64,000 bases of DNA from CAWBKV01 sp041946675 (GCA_041946675.1 JBHGAU010000006.1:1-64000); one strand, 5' to 3'. Positions 1 to 9,198 are shown, counted from the first letter of the stretch. Numbers and translations: made by a program. Notes: a model not told the origin generated them from the letters alone.

Positions 1-60
1 TTACATCTCCGGCCTAAAGACCGAAGTTTTACGCCCCTCTGCGCTCCCCTTCTCTATAAA

Positions 61-831
61 TCATTCTATGATCTTCCTGAAGCTCGCAGAAGCGATTATG
101 AACATGGCAATATCGAAAATAGCTATGGCTGCAATATCGGGCATAAGGTTAGTAAGATCTCCGTTGATCATGAGACCTCTCACTGCATCTACTGCATACG
201 TTAAAGGATTAAATACCGCAAAATACTGCAGGGCCTGCGGCATCAGCTCAATCGGATACAGAGCGTTGCTCGCGAAGAAGAGCGGCATAATTATGGCCTG
301 ACCTATCCCCATAAATCGCTCTCTGGTTTTCATGATAGATGCTACCAAAATAGATATTGCAGCAAACCCACCGGAAATAAAGAACAGTATTAAAAGCGCT
401 CCTAAAAGATGCAACGGATTGAGTATGATTTTCACCCCTGCAAGCATTGCAATTGGCAGAATTATCAGGGCTTGAAAAACCGCTCTGACCCCAGAGGCTA
501 TTGATCTGCCTGTAACTATAGTATATCTTGATGCAGGTGCCACAAGAAGTTTCTTCAGAGTACCAGTTTCCCTTTCCCAAACTATCGTGAGACCGTAAAA
601 CACTGAAACGAATATAGTGGATTGCAGTAACACGCCAGGAGTGATATAATCCAGGTAAGGTATCCCGTCAGTAGGTATAGCTCTGACATGACTCATGACT
701 GTTCCGTAAACTATCAGCCATAAAACCGGTTGAATAGCCCTGGTATACATCTCTGTTCTATCATGTCTAAGTCTCCTTAGCTCAAGTTCTATCATGGCAG
801 ACAGTTCTCTCAGAAGATCCTTCATTACCAT
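61..831 (-). CDS. ABC-2 type exporter permease (DrrB-like)
   Basis: Membrane subunit of a two-component ABC exporter. The 256-residue protein has a cytoplasmic N-terminus followed by about six hydrophobic segments, the usual ABC-2 permease plan. A conserved loop containing WERETGTLKKLLVAPASR (about residues 85-102) is the coupling region that contacts the ATPase. It starts two bases after the stop of the ATPase gene at 834-1814, so the two are one transcription unit. Substrate unknown; drug, lipid or glycan export are all compatible. A similar pair with its own accessory protein lies at 49505-51206. Confidence 0.88.
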   Translation of the reverse strand: MVMKDLLRELSAMIELELRRLRHDRTEMYTRAIQPVLWLIVYGTVMSHVRAIPTDGIPYLDYITPGVLLQSTIFVSVFYGLTIVWERETGTLKKLLVAPASRYTIVTGRSIASGVRAVFQALIILPIAMLAGVKIILNPLHLLGALLILFFISGGFAAISILVASIMKTRERFMGIGQAIIMPLFFASNALYPIELMPQALQYFAVFNPLTYAVDAVRGLMINGDLTNLMPDIAAIAIFDIAMFIIASASFRKIIE

Positions 832-833
832 AG

Positions 834-1814
834 CTACACCCCCTCGCCTGCAGCCTCATCGCTGCAGCATTTTACCGAATGCATGCTTCCGGCATACTTT
901 AGGAAGACGTCATCCAGGGTCGGCCTTATCGTGGATATCTTCTTCACAGAAATTCCACTGGTCCTTAAAATTTCCATGATGTCGGGAAGTGCAGTCTCAA
1001 CATCATCAACAACTACGTCCAGCTTCGAATCCCGGATGTCAACATTGCCTACAAAACTTAAACCTCTGATCCTATTCAGGACATTCTCGTCAACGCCATG
1101 AGTTCCCAATGTGAATTGGATGACTTCCCTTCTGAGAGATTGTTTAAGCTCACTGGCAGTTCCGAACTTAACCATCTTGCCTTTATTGATTATGGCTATC
1201 TTATCGGAGTAAAGATCTGCCTCATCCATATAATGCGTATTAAAAAATACAGTTGTACCGCACTCCCTCTTGAACGATGTCAGGTTCTCCCAAACCGCTT
1301 TTCTGGCAGAAGGATCCAGACCAATGGTAGGTTCATCCAAAAACAGAAGCTTGGGCTTGATGATCATAGCGCTTGCAATTTCAAGCCTTCTAACCATGCC
1401 GCCGGAATATGTTTTCACGAGGCTATTTGCAACTTCATTTAATCCCATACTTTCCAGAGCATCCCAGATGACTCTGTTCATGGTGTTTGAAGGAATGCCG
1501 TAAATCTTGGCATATATGAGAAGGTTCTCAAAACCGCTGATGTCATTCCAAACGCTAATCTCCTGCGGCACGTAAGCGATGATCTTCCTGACTTCAGCAT
1601 CATCCTCAGCAGCATCCAATCCGAAGATGCGCGCAATGCCTGAGGTGGGCTTGAACTGCGTGGTTAAGATTCTCATTAAGGTTGTTTTTCCCGAGCCGTT
1701 AGGGCCTAAGAGAGCAAAAACATCCCCGGCATTAACCGTTAAATCGATATTATCCAAAGCTTTAACTCCATTTGAATAAATTTTTGAGAGATGTGAGACT
1801 TCAATCGCAAACAT
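834..1814 (-). CDS. ABC exporter ATP-binding protein (DrrA family)
   Basis: ATPase subunit that powers the permease encoded directly downstream. The 326-residue protein has Walker A GPNGSGKTT (residues 37-45), the Q-loop YVPQE (81-85), the signature YSGGM (136-140) and Walker B LLFLDEP (156-162). The 100-residue C-terminal extension after the nucleotide-binding domain is typical of the daunorubicin-resistance ATPase DrrA family. No substrate can be read from sequence. Confidence 0.92.
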   Translation of the reverse strand: MFAIEVSHLSKIYSNGVKALDNIDLTVNAGDVFALLGPNGSGKTTLMRILTTQFKPTSGIARIFGLDAAEDDAEVRKIIAYVPQEISVWNDISGFENLLIYAKIYGIPSNTMNRVIWDALESMGLNEVANSLVKTYSGGMVRRLEIASAMIIKPKLLFLDEPTIGLDPSARKAVWENLTSFKRECGTTVFFNTHYMDEADLYSDKIAIINKGKMVKFGTASELKQSLRREVIQFTLGTHGVDENVLNRIRGLSFVGNVDIRDSKLDVVVDDVETALPDIMEILRTSGISVKKISTIRPTLDDVFLKYAGSMHSVKCCSDEAAGEGV

Positions 1815-2069
1815 TGTAATGAACCTTGGCCTTTAATCCATTAAATTCGCTTCCGAACAATAGGGTAATTGAAATGAGCAATACATACATCTTTTGCTAG
1901 GAGCAATCTTTTGCTAAGAACAGAGTCATATTTCTTTACAAAAAATTCAGGCTTGGCCCCTGAGACAACCATTACATGGGATCAATGCGATTGAAGAGAT
2001 TATCGGTAAGTTTATTCATATGCCAAATGGAAAAATATTGGAGATCCTGCCCCTTGGTTTGCTTCAAAG

Positions 2070-3551
2070 CTATTTGGACATATCAGGATGCGCTGATAAG
2101 CCAGGCGATCCCTGCCTGAAAGAAGGTCTGAGGTAGGATACTGCGGCCGCAACCAGAGTTACGGCAAAGGATACCAAAAATGCCTCATGAGTGCCCATTT
2201 CGAAATCTGCCAGGGCTTGCGGCGTGCTGCTCATACCTCCGCCGTAAAGAAAGACATGAAACATTATATCCATGGGTATCCGGCTGAGGACCAATGGGAA
2301 TGCAATTGCAATGCTGAGCATCTGGCCGGTGTTCATCAGCATCGCATTGGTGCCTGCTGCTATTCCCCTCTGGCCCGGCTGAACAGAGGACATGATAGCA
2401 TTCATATTGGGAGAGGCAAAGAGCCCCGAACCGCCGCCCATCAGTGCCATCAGCACGGCCAAAATCCAATACGGAGTAACGCTGACAATTGTGCTCAGGC
2501 CTGCCAGCCCTAAAGCAGATACTAAGAGTCCAGCAGTAGCCAGTCCCCTTGAGCCATATCTATCCGAGAGGTGTCCCGAAATCGGCCCTACAATCATGAA
2601 GGCCGCTCCAAATGGGGCCATCATTATTCCTGCCCAGAGCGGATCCTGGCCATAAGGTCCCTGAAGGAAGAAAATTAAGATGAACAGCACTGCTCCCCTT
2701 GCGAGACCATTCAGGGTGTTGGCTGCACAAGAATAGGCAAATAACTTGTCCATGAAGAGCTTAAAGTCGAGCATGGGTTGATCTACGCGCCTTTCTACGA
2801 CAAAGAATGCAAGCAAGCCCAAAATAGCGCATACAAACAGGGCATAGACATAGGTTATGCTAATCAATGGAAAGGCTACCAGCGATACGGCCAGAAGAAG
2901 CGATCCCAGCCCGAGTGTAAAGGTAAGACTGCCCATCCAATCAAAGCGTTGGTTTGCTGCCAGACTAACAGGCTCCCGCAGCTTAAGGTAGCCCCAGATA
3001 GTGCCAAAGGCGCCTATTGGGACATTGATCAGAAAAACCCATTGCCAGGATATGGCAGTCAAGATCCCGCCTATGACCGGCCCAAGCAAAAATCCTGCTG
3101 CGAGTGCGATCTGATTCACACCTAAACCTAGGCCAATCCTCCCTTTTCGGAAAGCATCAGTTACTATGGCGGCACCATTCGTGAAGAGCATGGCGCCGCC
3201 AATGCCTTGGACTATGCGATATAGTACAAGATCCCAGCCATGGAATTGGGGTTGAGAGAAGGCACAGAGAAGAGATCCCAATGTGAAGATAGCAAAGCCC
3301 AAATTGTACAGGTTCTTGCGGCCAAACATGTCGGCTAAACGTCCAACTACAGGTACAAGGGCCGTGGTGATGAGCATGAAGCTCAGGATCACCCACATTA
3401 TGGTTATGAAATCGGTATCTAAGTGGGTCAAAATCTCAGGTAGTGCGATGAGCAGCGCAGAACCCTGGACTGAAGCGAGAAGGGTGCCTATTGTAGTGAC
3501 AGAGAGGGCAATCCATTCGTACCCCTGCCAATTTTCGCTATCATTATCCAT
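2070..3551 (-). CDS. MFS drug exporter, DHA2 (EmrB/QacA) family
   Basis: Proton-coupled multidrug efflux permease of the plasma membrane. The protein is about 493 residues with roughly 14 hydrophobic segments, the DHA2 topology. The loop after segment 2 carries GRLADMFGRKNLY, the MFS motif A, and a second G-x-LSDRYGSRG copy lies in the second half. I start it at the ATG at 3551 because GGAGG lies seven bases upstream; a longer frame to 3668 would add a charged 39-residue leader without a ribosome site. It stands alone as a transcription unit. Substrate is unknown. Confidence 0.88.
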   Translation of the reverse strand: MDNDSENWQGYEWIALSVTTIGTLLASVQGSALLIALPEILTHLDTDFITIMWVILSFMLITTALVPVVGRLADMFGRKNLYNLGFAIFTLGSLLCAFSQPQFHGWDLVLYRIVQGIGGAMLFTNGAAIVTDAFRKGRIGLGLGVNQIALAAGFLLGPVIGGILTAISWQWVFLINVPIGAFGTIWGYLKLREPVSLAANQRFDWMGSLTFTLGLGSLLLAVSLVAFPLISITYVYALFVCAILGLLAFFVVERRVDQPMLDFKLFMDKLFAYSCAANTLNGLARGAVLFILIFFLQGPYGQDPLWAGIMMAPFGAAFMIVGPISGHLSDRYGSRGLATAGLLVSALGLAGLSTIVSVTPYWILAVLMALMGGGSGLFASPNMNAIMSSVQPGQRGIAAGTNAMLMNTGQMLSIAIAFPLVLSRIPMDIMFHVFLYGGGMSSTPQALADFEMGTHEAFLVSFAVTLVAAAVSYLRPSFRQGSPGLSAHPDMSK

Positions 3552-3708
3552 ACTTGAACCTCCGCAATCATTGCCTGATTGATACGTGGGTATCTTTACT
3601 CCTTGATCAACATATAGTATCCGTTTATAGGCATATCTGTGTGATCTCAATACTGGTATGAGTCTCAATCCCTCTTGGCAAAGGTCAGGGTAGAAAGTAG
3701 ATTGGCAT

Positions 3709-3833
3709 CGATGCCTCTCGAAATATGCGGGCCTTGATGACTTTCAAGCATATGGGGACATAGAGATGAGACAGTCAGATCTTCAACTAGAGATGCTATT
3801 ACTCAAATCTAACTTTCTCAAACCGTCTAAGCT
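3709..3833 (-). pseudogene. Relic of the 5' end of a Tes-like radical SAM gene
   Basis: This stretch aligns base by base with the start of the intact radical SAM gene (about 7468-7590). The shared reading can be followed as EDLTVSSLCPHMLES against EDRIVSSLCPVCLRV: the first cysteine of the CxxC pair is kept, the second is lost, and the frame then breaks. There is no open frame around it. It lies next to a relic of the COG1361 gene, in the same order and on the same strand as the intact cassette, so both come from one ancient duplication. Confidence 0.75.
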
Positions 3834-3844
3834 CTTTCCTCCTC

Positions 3845-3922
3845 AGACATGCCAGTATCTTCATGCTCTCTGAAATGATTGAGTCACTCTTGACATTTGT
3901 GTACCAATATCAGTGTAGAGCT
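3845..3922 (-). pseudogene. Relic of the 3' part of a COG1361-type gene
   Basis: Matches the intact COG1361 gene around 8232-8300, including an almost unchanged run coding for ESMKI near its C-terminus, with small indels and no open frame. In the intact cassette about 630 bases, including the RDD gene, separate this segment from the radical SAM start; here they nearly touch, so the RDD gene was deleted. The alignment was done by eye. Confidence 0.7.
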
Positions 3923-3953
3923 CACCTTTAAATTTTCATTCCGGTTGTTTCAT

Positions 3954-4139
3954 TCAAATGTTCGCTATAAAAAGCAAATGAACTACAATCCCTAGAAAAA
4001 CGCCTAAGGCCAAACCGATGAGTAGATTGATATTCCTTGCCATATTGACCCATCGCTTAATATCTTTTTGATCGGATATCGATGGCATCCGGTTCACTGC
4101 CAGGATGAACTTCTGTTCCTCTTTACAAACCACGCACAA
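3954..4139 (-). CDS. Small single-pass membrane protein, unknown
   Basis: A 61-residue product with one C-terminal hydrophobic helix (about residues 36-59) after a charged N-terminal half with three lysine/arginine patches. It starts with TTG and overlaps the end of the preceding small gene by 17 bases; GGTGG lies just upstream. I do not recognise the family. Overlap with two other short genes suggests a translationally coupled trio. Start uncertain: a GTG six bases further in is possible. Confidence 0.5.
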   Translation of the reverse strand: MCVVCKEEQKFILAVNRMPSISDQKDIKRWVNMARNINLLIGLALGVFLGIVVHLLFIANI

Positions 4140-4341
4140 GCGCCACCTTCAATATGATTAATGCAACCAACACCCCGGTTGAGAAGCCGCCGATCAGCGC
4201 CTTGAAGTTTGCGTCCTGAATTTTTTTAATCTCATTGCCGTGCCAAATGAGTATCTTATTCGCCTGTTCAATATCCACCTCTTCGAGCACTTTCAAAATG
4301 TAATCCGTGGTCATATATTCATCTGATTTTCCCTTCTTCAA
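4123..4341 (-). CDS. Small membrane-anchored protein, unknown
   Basis: A 72-residue protein with a predicted amphipathic N-terminal half (residues 10-45) and a C-terminal transmembrane helix (about 47-69) ending in ALVRGL. It starts at TTG in a TTGA overlap with the stop of the 52-residue gene upstream, preceded by GGGGTGG. Together with its neighbours it forms a run of three small coupled genes. No family recognised; tail-anchored topology is inferred from hydrophobicity only. Confidence 0.55.
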   Translation of the reverse strand: MKKGKSDEYMTTDYILKVLEEVDIEQANKILIWHGNEIKKIQDANFKALIGGFSTGVLVALIILKVALVRGL

Positions 4342-4496
4342 GATGCCACCCCTTCCACGGACTCAGCCTTGTACTCTTCAAGCATGTTCTTAAGCTGCTC
4401 AAGCTCGTTTATCACGGCCCGTCGGATAACCGTGCCATCGCTCAAAAGATAGGCAATAAGGCCATCCATACGGACATGAATATCCTCTATGCTCAT
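4338..4496 (-). CDS. Small soluble protein, unknown
   Basis: A 52-residue frame beginning MSIEDIHVRMDGLIAYLLSD and continuing with a helical, Glu/Leu-rich tail. The ribosome site is strong: GGAGGGTGAGAT directly before the ATG. Its stop codon overlaps the TTG start of the next gene. It is the first gene of a three-gene unit whose other members are membrane-anchored. Function unknown. Confidence 0.55.
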   Translation of the reverse strand: MSIEDIHVRMDGLIAYLLSDGTVIRRAVINELEQLKNMLEEYKAESVEGVAS

Positions 4497-4573
4497 ATCT
4501 CACCCTCCTGCATAAGCTCAGTAGAGTTAATTACATTAGGATTACCATTAGATATAACATCATAAAATTTGTT

Positions 4574-5191
4574 TCAATCCAAAGCTGTTGAAACGCATCC
4601 AGCCTGCAATAGCGGCACGCCTATGGCAGGTATGTCATGGCTATGGCAAAGAATAAGACCCTCCTTTATCTCCATCTGACAGCCTACACCAACAATTGCG
4701 CCAGGCTTGTGCTTCTTGATGATTCTCTTTATGAAGCCGGAGCCAGGAACAACGAAGAACCTATAGCCTAGGCCCTCTGCAATTTCCTTCGCCTTGCCGA
4801 TATTGCATCGCCCGCAACTTACACACCTGATGCCCTCAGGGGTCAGCTTGGCAGGGCACTCCGTGCTGCGTGCACATTGAGGCATGAATATATATCGCTC
4901 ATTATAAGGTATCTGAAGGAACTTCTTTCGATTAATGTAGTTTCTCAGACGAACGCTTACATCATCAACTATAGCATCATCTGCTCTCGCAAACCAGAAT
5001 ATAGCCTTGATCGCGCTTTCAAGAAGGCTGATGCTTATGAGCATCAACCTGGCCGCGAAGAAGTGGCCGGTCTTAAAGGAGTATAGAATCATCAATGCTC
5101 CGAACAGAGATAGAACAAGGACGATTACAGCCAGCATTATGGTTGCCTTTCCCACAAAGTAAAATAACTGATCCATGTACTCGATGATCAT
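4574..5191 (-). CDS. DUF116 family membrane protein
   Basis: A 205-residue protein of the DUF116 family (COG1852). It has one or two N-terminal membrane helices (about residues 10-60) and a cytoplasmic C-terminal half with conserved cysteines: CARSTEC (about 109-115), CVSCGRC (about 126-132) and single cysteines near GCQMEIKEG and QAGCVS. The cysteine pattern suggests a metal or Fe-S site, but the family's function is not established. A second in-frame ATG five codons in is an alternative start. Confidence 0.85.
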   Translation of the reverse strand: MIIEYMDQLFYFVGKATIMLAVIVLVLSLFGALMILYSFKTGHFFAARLMLISISLLESAIKAIFWFARADDAIVDDVSVRLRNYINRKKFLQIPYNERYIFMPQCARSTECPAKLTPEGIRCVSCGRCNIGKAKEIAEGLGYRFFVVPGSGFIKRIIKKHKPGAIVGVGCQMEIKEGLILCHSHDIPAIGVPLLQAGCVSTALD

Positions 5192-5262
5192 GCTCCAAAC
5201 TTCCCGGTTCGCAATTTATAGAGAAGCAGGCAGAAGACCCGCTCACTTTAGGGGCATTTCGC

Positions 5263-5277
5263 TAACTCTTCGAGTTA
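5263..5277. promoter_or_regulatory. Perfect 6-bp inverted repeat upstream of the DUF116 gene
   Basis: TAACTC-TTC-GAGTTA, about 70 bases before the DUF116 start and 150 bases beyond the glycosyltransferase stop. It could be an operator for the DUF116 gene or a weak terminator; no T-rich run follows. The rest of the 5192-5425 gap shows no gene. Confidence 0.35.
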
Positions 5278-5425
5278 ACGAGAGTTACAATGTAATCGTA
5301 ACAGGATGAATGCCGCGCTTCCCCATATTACTTTCACATCGCTCTCTACACCTATCTTGATTGTCATCTACAGCAAAAGCCGTTATGGCCATTACTTTCG
5401 GCCTACTATAGTTCGCTATAATGGG

Positions 5426-6064
5426 TTATTTTGGCTTTGCCTGTGTCATTTCCAAATGGCTTCTTTTCAATTTTTCAATTATTTTCTTTTCTTGCTCATA
5501 GGATTCACTGAGATTAGAAATACGTTCCAGCAGATATCCTGCTTTAGTTCCTCTTGCTTTCAGATCATTTTCAGTTCTGTCCAAAGCATCGCAAAAGATC
5601 TGATTTTCTTTACTAATATCATCTAGCGTTGCATTGTATATCTTTGAGTACAGCCACAAGTAGCCGCAGCACAGGTATCCGTATGCTTTTGTCTTGATTC
5701 CAGTTCCATCTATTTCAAACGCTGTAGTAAGTTCAATCGCCCTATTCTTGAGATACCTGTGAACAATCTCCAGATAATCCTCTTTGATTCTTGTATCGGC
5801 ATCGATAAATGCCAAATATCTGCCAGTGGCAAACTGAGCTCCAAAGTTCCTTCCCTGCCAGATACCTCTCTTCTCTGACACGACTACCTTATCTGCATAT
5901 CTACTTACGATCTCCGTAGTCCTATCCACACTTTTACCGTAAGAGACAATTATCTCACAGCGCTCTCTTGGAAAAGTCTGCCTTGAGATGGAACTCAGGC
6001 ATTCTTCTATATAGTCTACATTATTTAGAGTTAGCACTATTACTGAGAATTCCATAATTATCAT
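5426..6064 (-). CDS. Family 2 glycosyltransferase, short form
   Basis: Transfers a sugar from a nucleotide donor; acceptor unknown. The N-terminal 130 residues are a GT-A fold: SVIVLTLNN at residues 7-15 (donor entry) and AFIDADT near residue 90 with the DxD metal motif. The usual acceptor-binding half is short; instead the last 70 residues are charged and helical, probably a coiled coil. Its ATG follows directly on the stop of the Tes-like radical SAM gene, so it is the last gene of the RND-COG1361-RDD-radical SAM unit. A role in modifying lipid head groups is inference from that context. Confidence 0.8.
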   Translation of the reverse strand: MIIMEFSVIVLTLNNVDYIEECLSSISRQTFPRERCEIIVSYGKSVDRTTEIVSRYADKVVVSEKRGIWQGRNFGAQFATGRYLAFIDADTRIKEDYLEIVHRYLKNRAIELTTAFEIDGTGIKTKAYGYLCCGYLWLYSKIYNATLDDISKENQIFCDALDRTENDLKARGTKAGYLLERISNLSESYEQEKKIIEKLKRSHLEMTQAKPK

Positions 6065-7588
6065 TCAATTTGGTCTCTTTTTAATTATATTCTGTCGGAT
6101 TTGTTTTGACTTGATGCGATAACATGCATTGTGCGAACAAAATGGAACAAGCCTGCCGTCCGGCAGGGCATAATGTATTGCGCACCTCTCAAGCTTTTCC
6201 AAATCTATGTTATATAGATCCTGGAAATGCATTACCCCAATAAAGAGGGACCTGCTATGGAAATCGATCAGAGACTCCCAGCTTCCTTTTATAAATACGC
6301 TCAATATCATTTCCTTGAGATTCAGATCGCCTGGGAGCATGGATTCATCTATGAACCTTGGAACCTCTTTGATTATCCTTGCCTTCATCTTGAGCTTTCC
6401 AAGCATTGACCCGTTGAAACCTGTTACCTCCTGTTTGAGGTCCTCCAAGAGTCCTTCGACATCAAGGAATCTTGTGATAGGGATTAGGTGGCCGTTTTGG
6501 CAGTAGACGTAGGTCCCTGCACCGCAGCAGGGATGTGCAGTTAAAACAGGCTGCGGTATGCCAGTCTCAGCCTCCAGCAGATAGGATATCGGTTCTACAA
6601 ACGGAACCGGATAGAAATCATCTTTGGATATTTCATTATCGGTCTGATCCTCCAGGAGGGCAAGGACATCTGGCAGAGTTATTCTCTTTGCAGCACGCAT
6701 CTCCTGGTCGATCCTTCCAGCAAAGGAGACCGGCTGGTAGTTTATGCCCTTGATGATATCAAGGTTATTAGATGCAAATCTAACTATGTCTCCAATCTGG
6801 CAGTCATTTATGCCCTTGACCACTGTGGGAACCAACACTAGGCTCATATTCCCAGCTCGTCTCAGGTTCACTATGGCCCGAATCTTTTCAGGCAGAAGAT
6901 TTCTACCCCTAATAGCCTCATAAGGCTGTGGTGTTACTCCATCAAACTGCAGGTAGACCGTAGATAGGCCGCTTTTCACAAGGCTCTCACACACATCCAG
7001 CCTGGAAGCGAGCATCAATCCATTGGTTGCAACCTGGATCTGGGCAAAACCCATCTTTTTTGCCAGAACTATCATATCAGGCAGATCGATCCTTAAAGTG
7101 GGCTCTCCACCTGAGAACTGAATAGCAGGACAGGGCACAGGCTCCTGATCTCTTAGAACCTGCATCATTGATGCGATCTGGCCTATGGTCGGATCATCAT
7201 TATTACCTCCAGCATCGGCAAAGCATACCGGACAGGAAAGGTTGCATCGATTGGTGACATCTATGTTTCCCAAAAGTGTACCAGATTTATGGTTCTCGCA
7301 TATGCCGCAATCAAAGGGACAGCCATAGAGGCTCTTGGATGATTTATCGATACGTGAGACCTTGGGCCAGTAACGCATGAACTTTCTGTAAAGGGCAGCG
7401 TCCGACCAGTAGATATCTTTGAAATCGCCATGCTCCTCACAGCACTTCTCTATCATCACTGCCCCATCCTCTTGAAAAATGCGAGCCCTGATGACCCTCA
7501 AGCAGACGGGGCACAGGGATGAGACAATCCGATCTTCAGATATAGAATCTATCGTACTATTCGAACTCATAGTTCTCAAGTCGTTCAA
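6065..7588 (-). CDS. Tes-like radical SAM enzyme (MJ0619 family)
   Basis: A 507-residue radical SAM protein. Cysteines occur as C26xxC29 and C49C50 with the EEHGDFKD segment, C90xxxC94xxC97, then the radical SAM triad C115xxxC119xxC122 and GGEPTLR. This layout (N-terminal cysteine knuckle, auxiliary cluster site, SAM domain) is that of the MJ0619 family, known to include the archaeal tetraether lipid synthase Tes that joins archaeol chains; the same family has also been linked to methanopterin methylation. I favour a lipid role because the neighbours are an RND exporter, an RDD membrane protein and a glycosyltransferase. Start is TTG in a TTGA overlap with the RDD gene after AAGGGTGAT; an ATG six codons in is an alternative. 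Confidence 0.75.
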   Translation of the reverse strand: MNDLRTMSSNSTIDSISEDRIVSSLCPVCLRVIRARIFQEDGAVMIEKCCEEHGDFKDIYWSDAALYRKFMRYWPKVSRIDKSSKSLYGCPFDCGICENHKSGTLLGNIDVTNRCNLSCPVCFADAGGNNDDPTIGQIASMMQVLRDQEPVPCPAIQFSGGEPTLRIDLPDMIVLAKKMGFAQIQVATNGLMLASRLDVCESLVKSGLSTVYLQFDGVTPQPYEAIRGRNLLPEKIRAIVNLRRAGNMSLVLVPTVVKGINDCQIGDIVRFASNNLDIIKGINYQPVSFAGRIDQEMRAAKRITLPDVLALLEDQTDNEISKDDFYPVPFVEPISYLLEAETGIPQPVLTAHPCCGAGTYVYCQNGHLIPITRFLDVEGLLEDLKQEVTGFNGSMLGKLKMKARIIKEVPRFIDESMLPGDLNLKEMILSVFIKGSWESLIDFHSRSLFIGVMHFQDLYNIDLEKLERCAIHYALPDGRLVPFCSHNACYRIKSKQIRQNIIKKRPN

Positions 7589-8046
7589 AGCTCATCACCC
7601 TTATCGGAATAGCTCTTTGGAGCGTTAACATCACAAACATTCAGAAGGCCATTTTCGTAGATAACTCTGGTTCGGGAGATCACATTGAAGTAACGCTGCC
7701 CAATTCCCGGATATTTTAACCATCCTACAAGGCAATCCCCGGGAAGAAGAAACGCCTTTCCAAAGCTCTCCAAAGCTGAACTCCTATAATCTATAGGTTC
7801 TCCAATGAGACCTACGACTGAGATTTTTAAAGCCATCTTTCCAATGGACTGACCAGTATAGCCGTCCAGAACTGTCCAATAGATGAACAGCATTACAGCG
7901 AGGCATTCAAGACTGGCTAAGCTAATTGGCTCTATATTCAAAATGGGCCGGATCTGGCTCAATAAAAGGTCCATGAGCATAACATCTATCACCCATGCCC
8001 AGAACCTATCCCTCCAACTTGCGGGCTTTAAAGTTCCTATCGCCAT
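7585..8046 (-). CDS. RDD family membrane protein
   Basis: A 153-residue integral membrane protein. The family motif is visible at the N-terminus: SWRDRFWAWVIDVML (about residues 10-24), where the conserved Arg and Asp sit at the start of the first helix; two more hydrophobic segments follow, with GQSIGKMALKI between them as in other RDD proteins. Molecular function of the family is poorly defined. Its stop overlaps the radical SAM start, so the two are translationally coupled. Confidence 0.8.
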   Translation of the reverse strand: MAIGTLKPASWRDRFWAWVIDVMLMDLLLSQIRPILNIEPISLASLECLAVMLFIYWTVLDGYTGQSIGKMALKISVVGLIGEPIDYRSSALESFGKAFLLPGDCLVGWLKYPGIGQRYFNVISRTRVIYENGLLNVCDVNAPKSYSDKGDEL

Positions 8047-8119
8047 CAGATACGCTCCTGAATTAGCTTTTGTTTAGCGTTCACCTCAAAATGAAAAAAT
8101 ACGTGGGGAGGCTCATCCT

Positions 8120-9196
8120 TCAGGCAGTTTTTTTCTTCCATCTCCTATACATATATCCTATTACTAGTACAATCAGCACCAATACTGCTATTCCAGGCAG
8201 AAGCAATGTTTGAGCTGCAGGTCTGATAATGACAGGTATCTTCATGCTCTCTGATATCCCAGTATCTCCCTTGACGTCTGTGTACTTGATCTCACTATTG
8301 ATGCCATAATCCTTGGGAGTTGCATCGGAATCGGTATCCACCCAGAACAGAACGGTTTTCTCTTCGCCGGACGCCAGATCGCCAATGTATGCCTGATCGT
8401 CCGTTGATGAGAATGGCTTGAAGATACTGAGCCTTGCCACAGCATCAGTGACGGGGTCCTCGCCTACATTCTTGTATGTGACCTCAACAGGCCCTTTCTT
8501 CTCGCCTACACTCAGCGTGGCATTGGCCTGAGTTATCTCAAAGTCTGCAGCCTTTTTGATATATACCTGTATAGGGATCGTCTGGTTGGCGTGCTGATAC
8601 CAGTAGGATGTCTGGTAACCAGAAAGCTGACTTGTCTGTGGATCAATGCTGTTGGCATACACCTCTACGTTGTACTGATAATCGTAATTCAGCTTAAGCT
8701 GCAGGAGATATACACCTGCAGGCGCATGATTTGCAATCTTTATGGTATATTTCAGCGGTGCTCCGGCCTTCTGGCCTGATTGCAAAGATTGAATTACCTG
8801 GTCTCCTGACTGGACTTCAATCTGGGGTGTATTTGACATAAGGGTGCCAGTTATTGCGAGAGCAGTAGTCCTTGCAGCCTCAAGCTTTTGCTCCTGGTTA
8901 GCTAGAGCATACTCGGTAGGCGTATCTGCCTTCTTATCCTGCTTGAATCCCATGATCTTTCCGTTGTTCGTTAGATCAATGTAGAGATCTACTGTGTTCC
9001 CACGATCGAACTCGTTTGTTCCGCTGATCTGAGCGGAGAACAGGGGTCCTCCGTAAGTCCACCAATAATTATCAAGCACATTTGGTGGTATGTAGTTGTT
9101 CGCAGTCTCTTCGGGCGATTGGTAGGTCGTGTCTGCCTGTGCAGTCATCAATGATACTGCTAACATGCAGAGGCAAAAAGTAAGCTTTAACTTCAA
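8120..9196 (-). CDS. COG1361-type extracytoplasmic protein, C-terminal anchor
   Basis: A 358-residue surface protein: signal peptide (residues 1-21, ending TAQA), an extracytoplasmic region with two beta-sandwich-like segments, including a C-terminal CARDB-like stretch around ATLSVGEKKGPVEVTYKNVG, then a membrane helix (about 330-350) and the basic tail RRWKKKTA. It lies two bases after the RND exporter stop, so it probably acts as that pump's periplasm-facing partner. A paralogue at 51214-52173 sits next to an ABC exporter. A decayed copy of its 3' part lies at 3845-3922. Confidence 0.8.
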   Translation of the reverse strand: MKLKLTFCLCMLAVSLMTAQADTTYQSPEETANNYIPPNVLDNYWWTYGGPLFSAQISGTNEFDRGNTVDLYIDLTNNGKIMGFKQDKKADTPTEYALANQEQKLEAARTTALAITGTLMSNTPQIEVQSGDQVIQSLQSGQKAGAPLKYTIKIANHAPAGVYLLQLKLNYDYQYNVEVYANSIDPQTSQLSGYQTSYWYQHANQTIPIQVYIKKAADFEITQANATLSVGEKKGPVEVTYKNVGEDPVTDAVARLSIFKPFSSTDDQAYIGDLASGEEKTVLFWVDTDSDATPKDYGINSEIKYTDVKGDTGISESMKIPVIIRPAAQTLLLPGIAVLVLIVLVIGYMYRRWKKKTA

Positions 9197-9198
9197 TT

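Noticed and set aside
1..60. A further gene of the first ABC transporter unit
   Set aside because: Only 60 bases are visible; no start with a ribosome site or clear domain can be read.
1815..2069. A gene or repeat between the ABC and MFS units
   Set aside because: Only very short frames without ribosome sites; no repeat structure seen.
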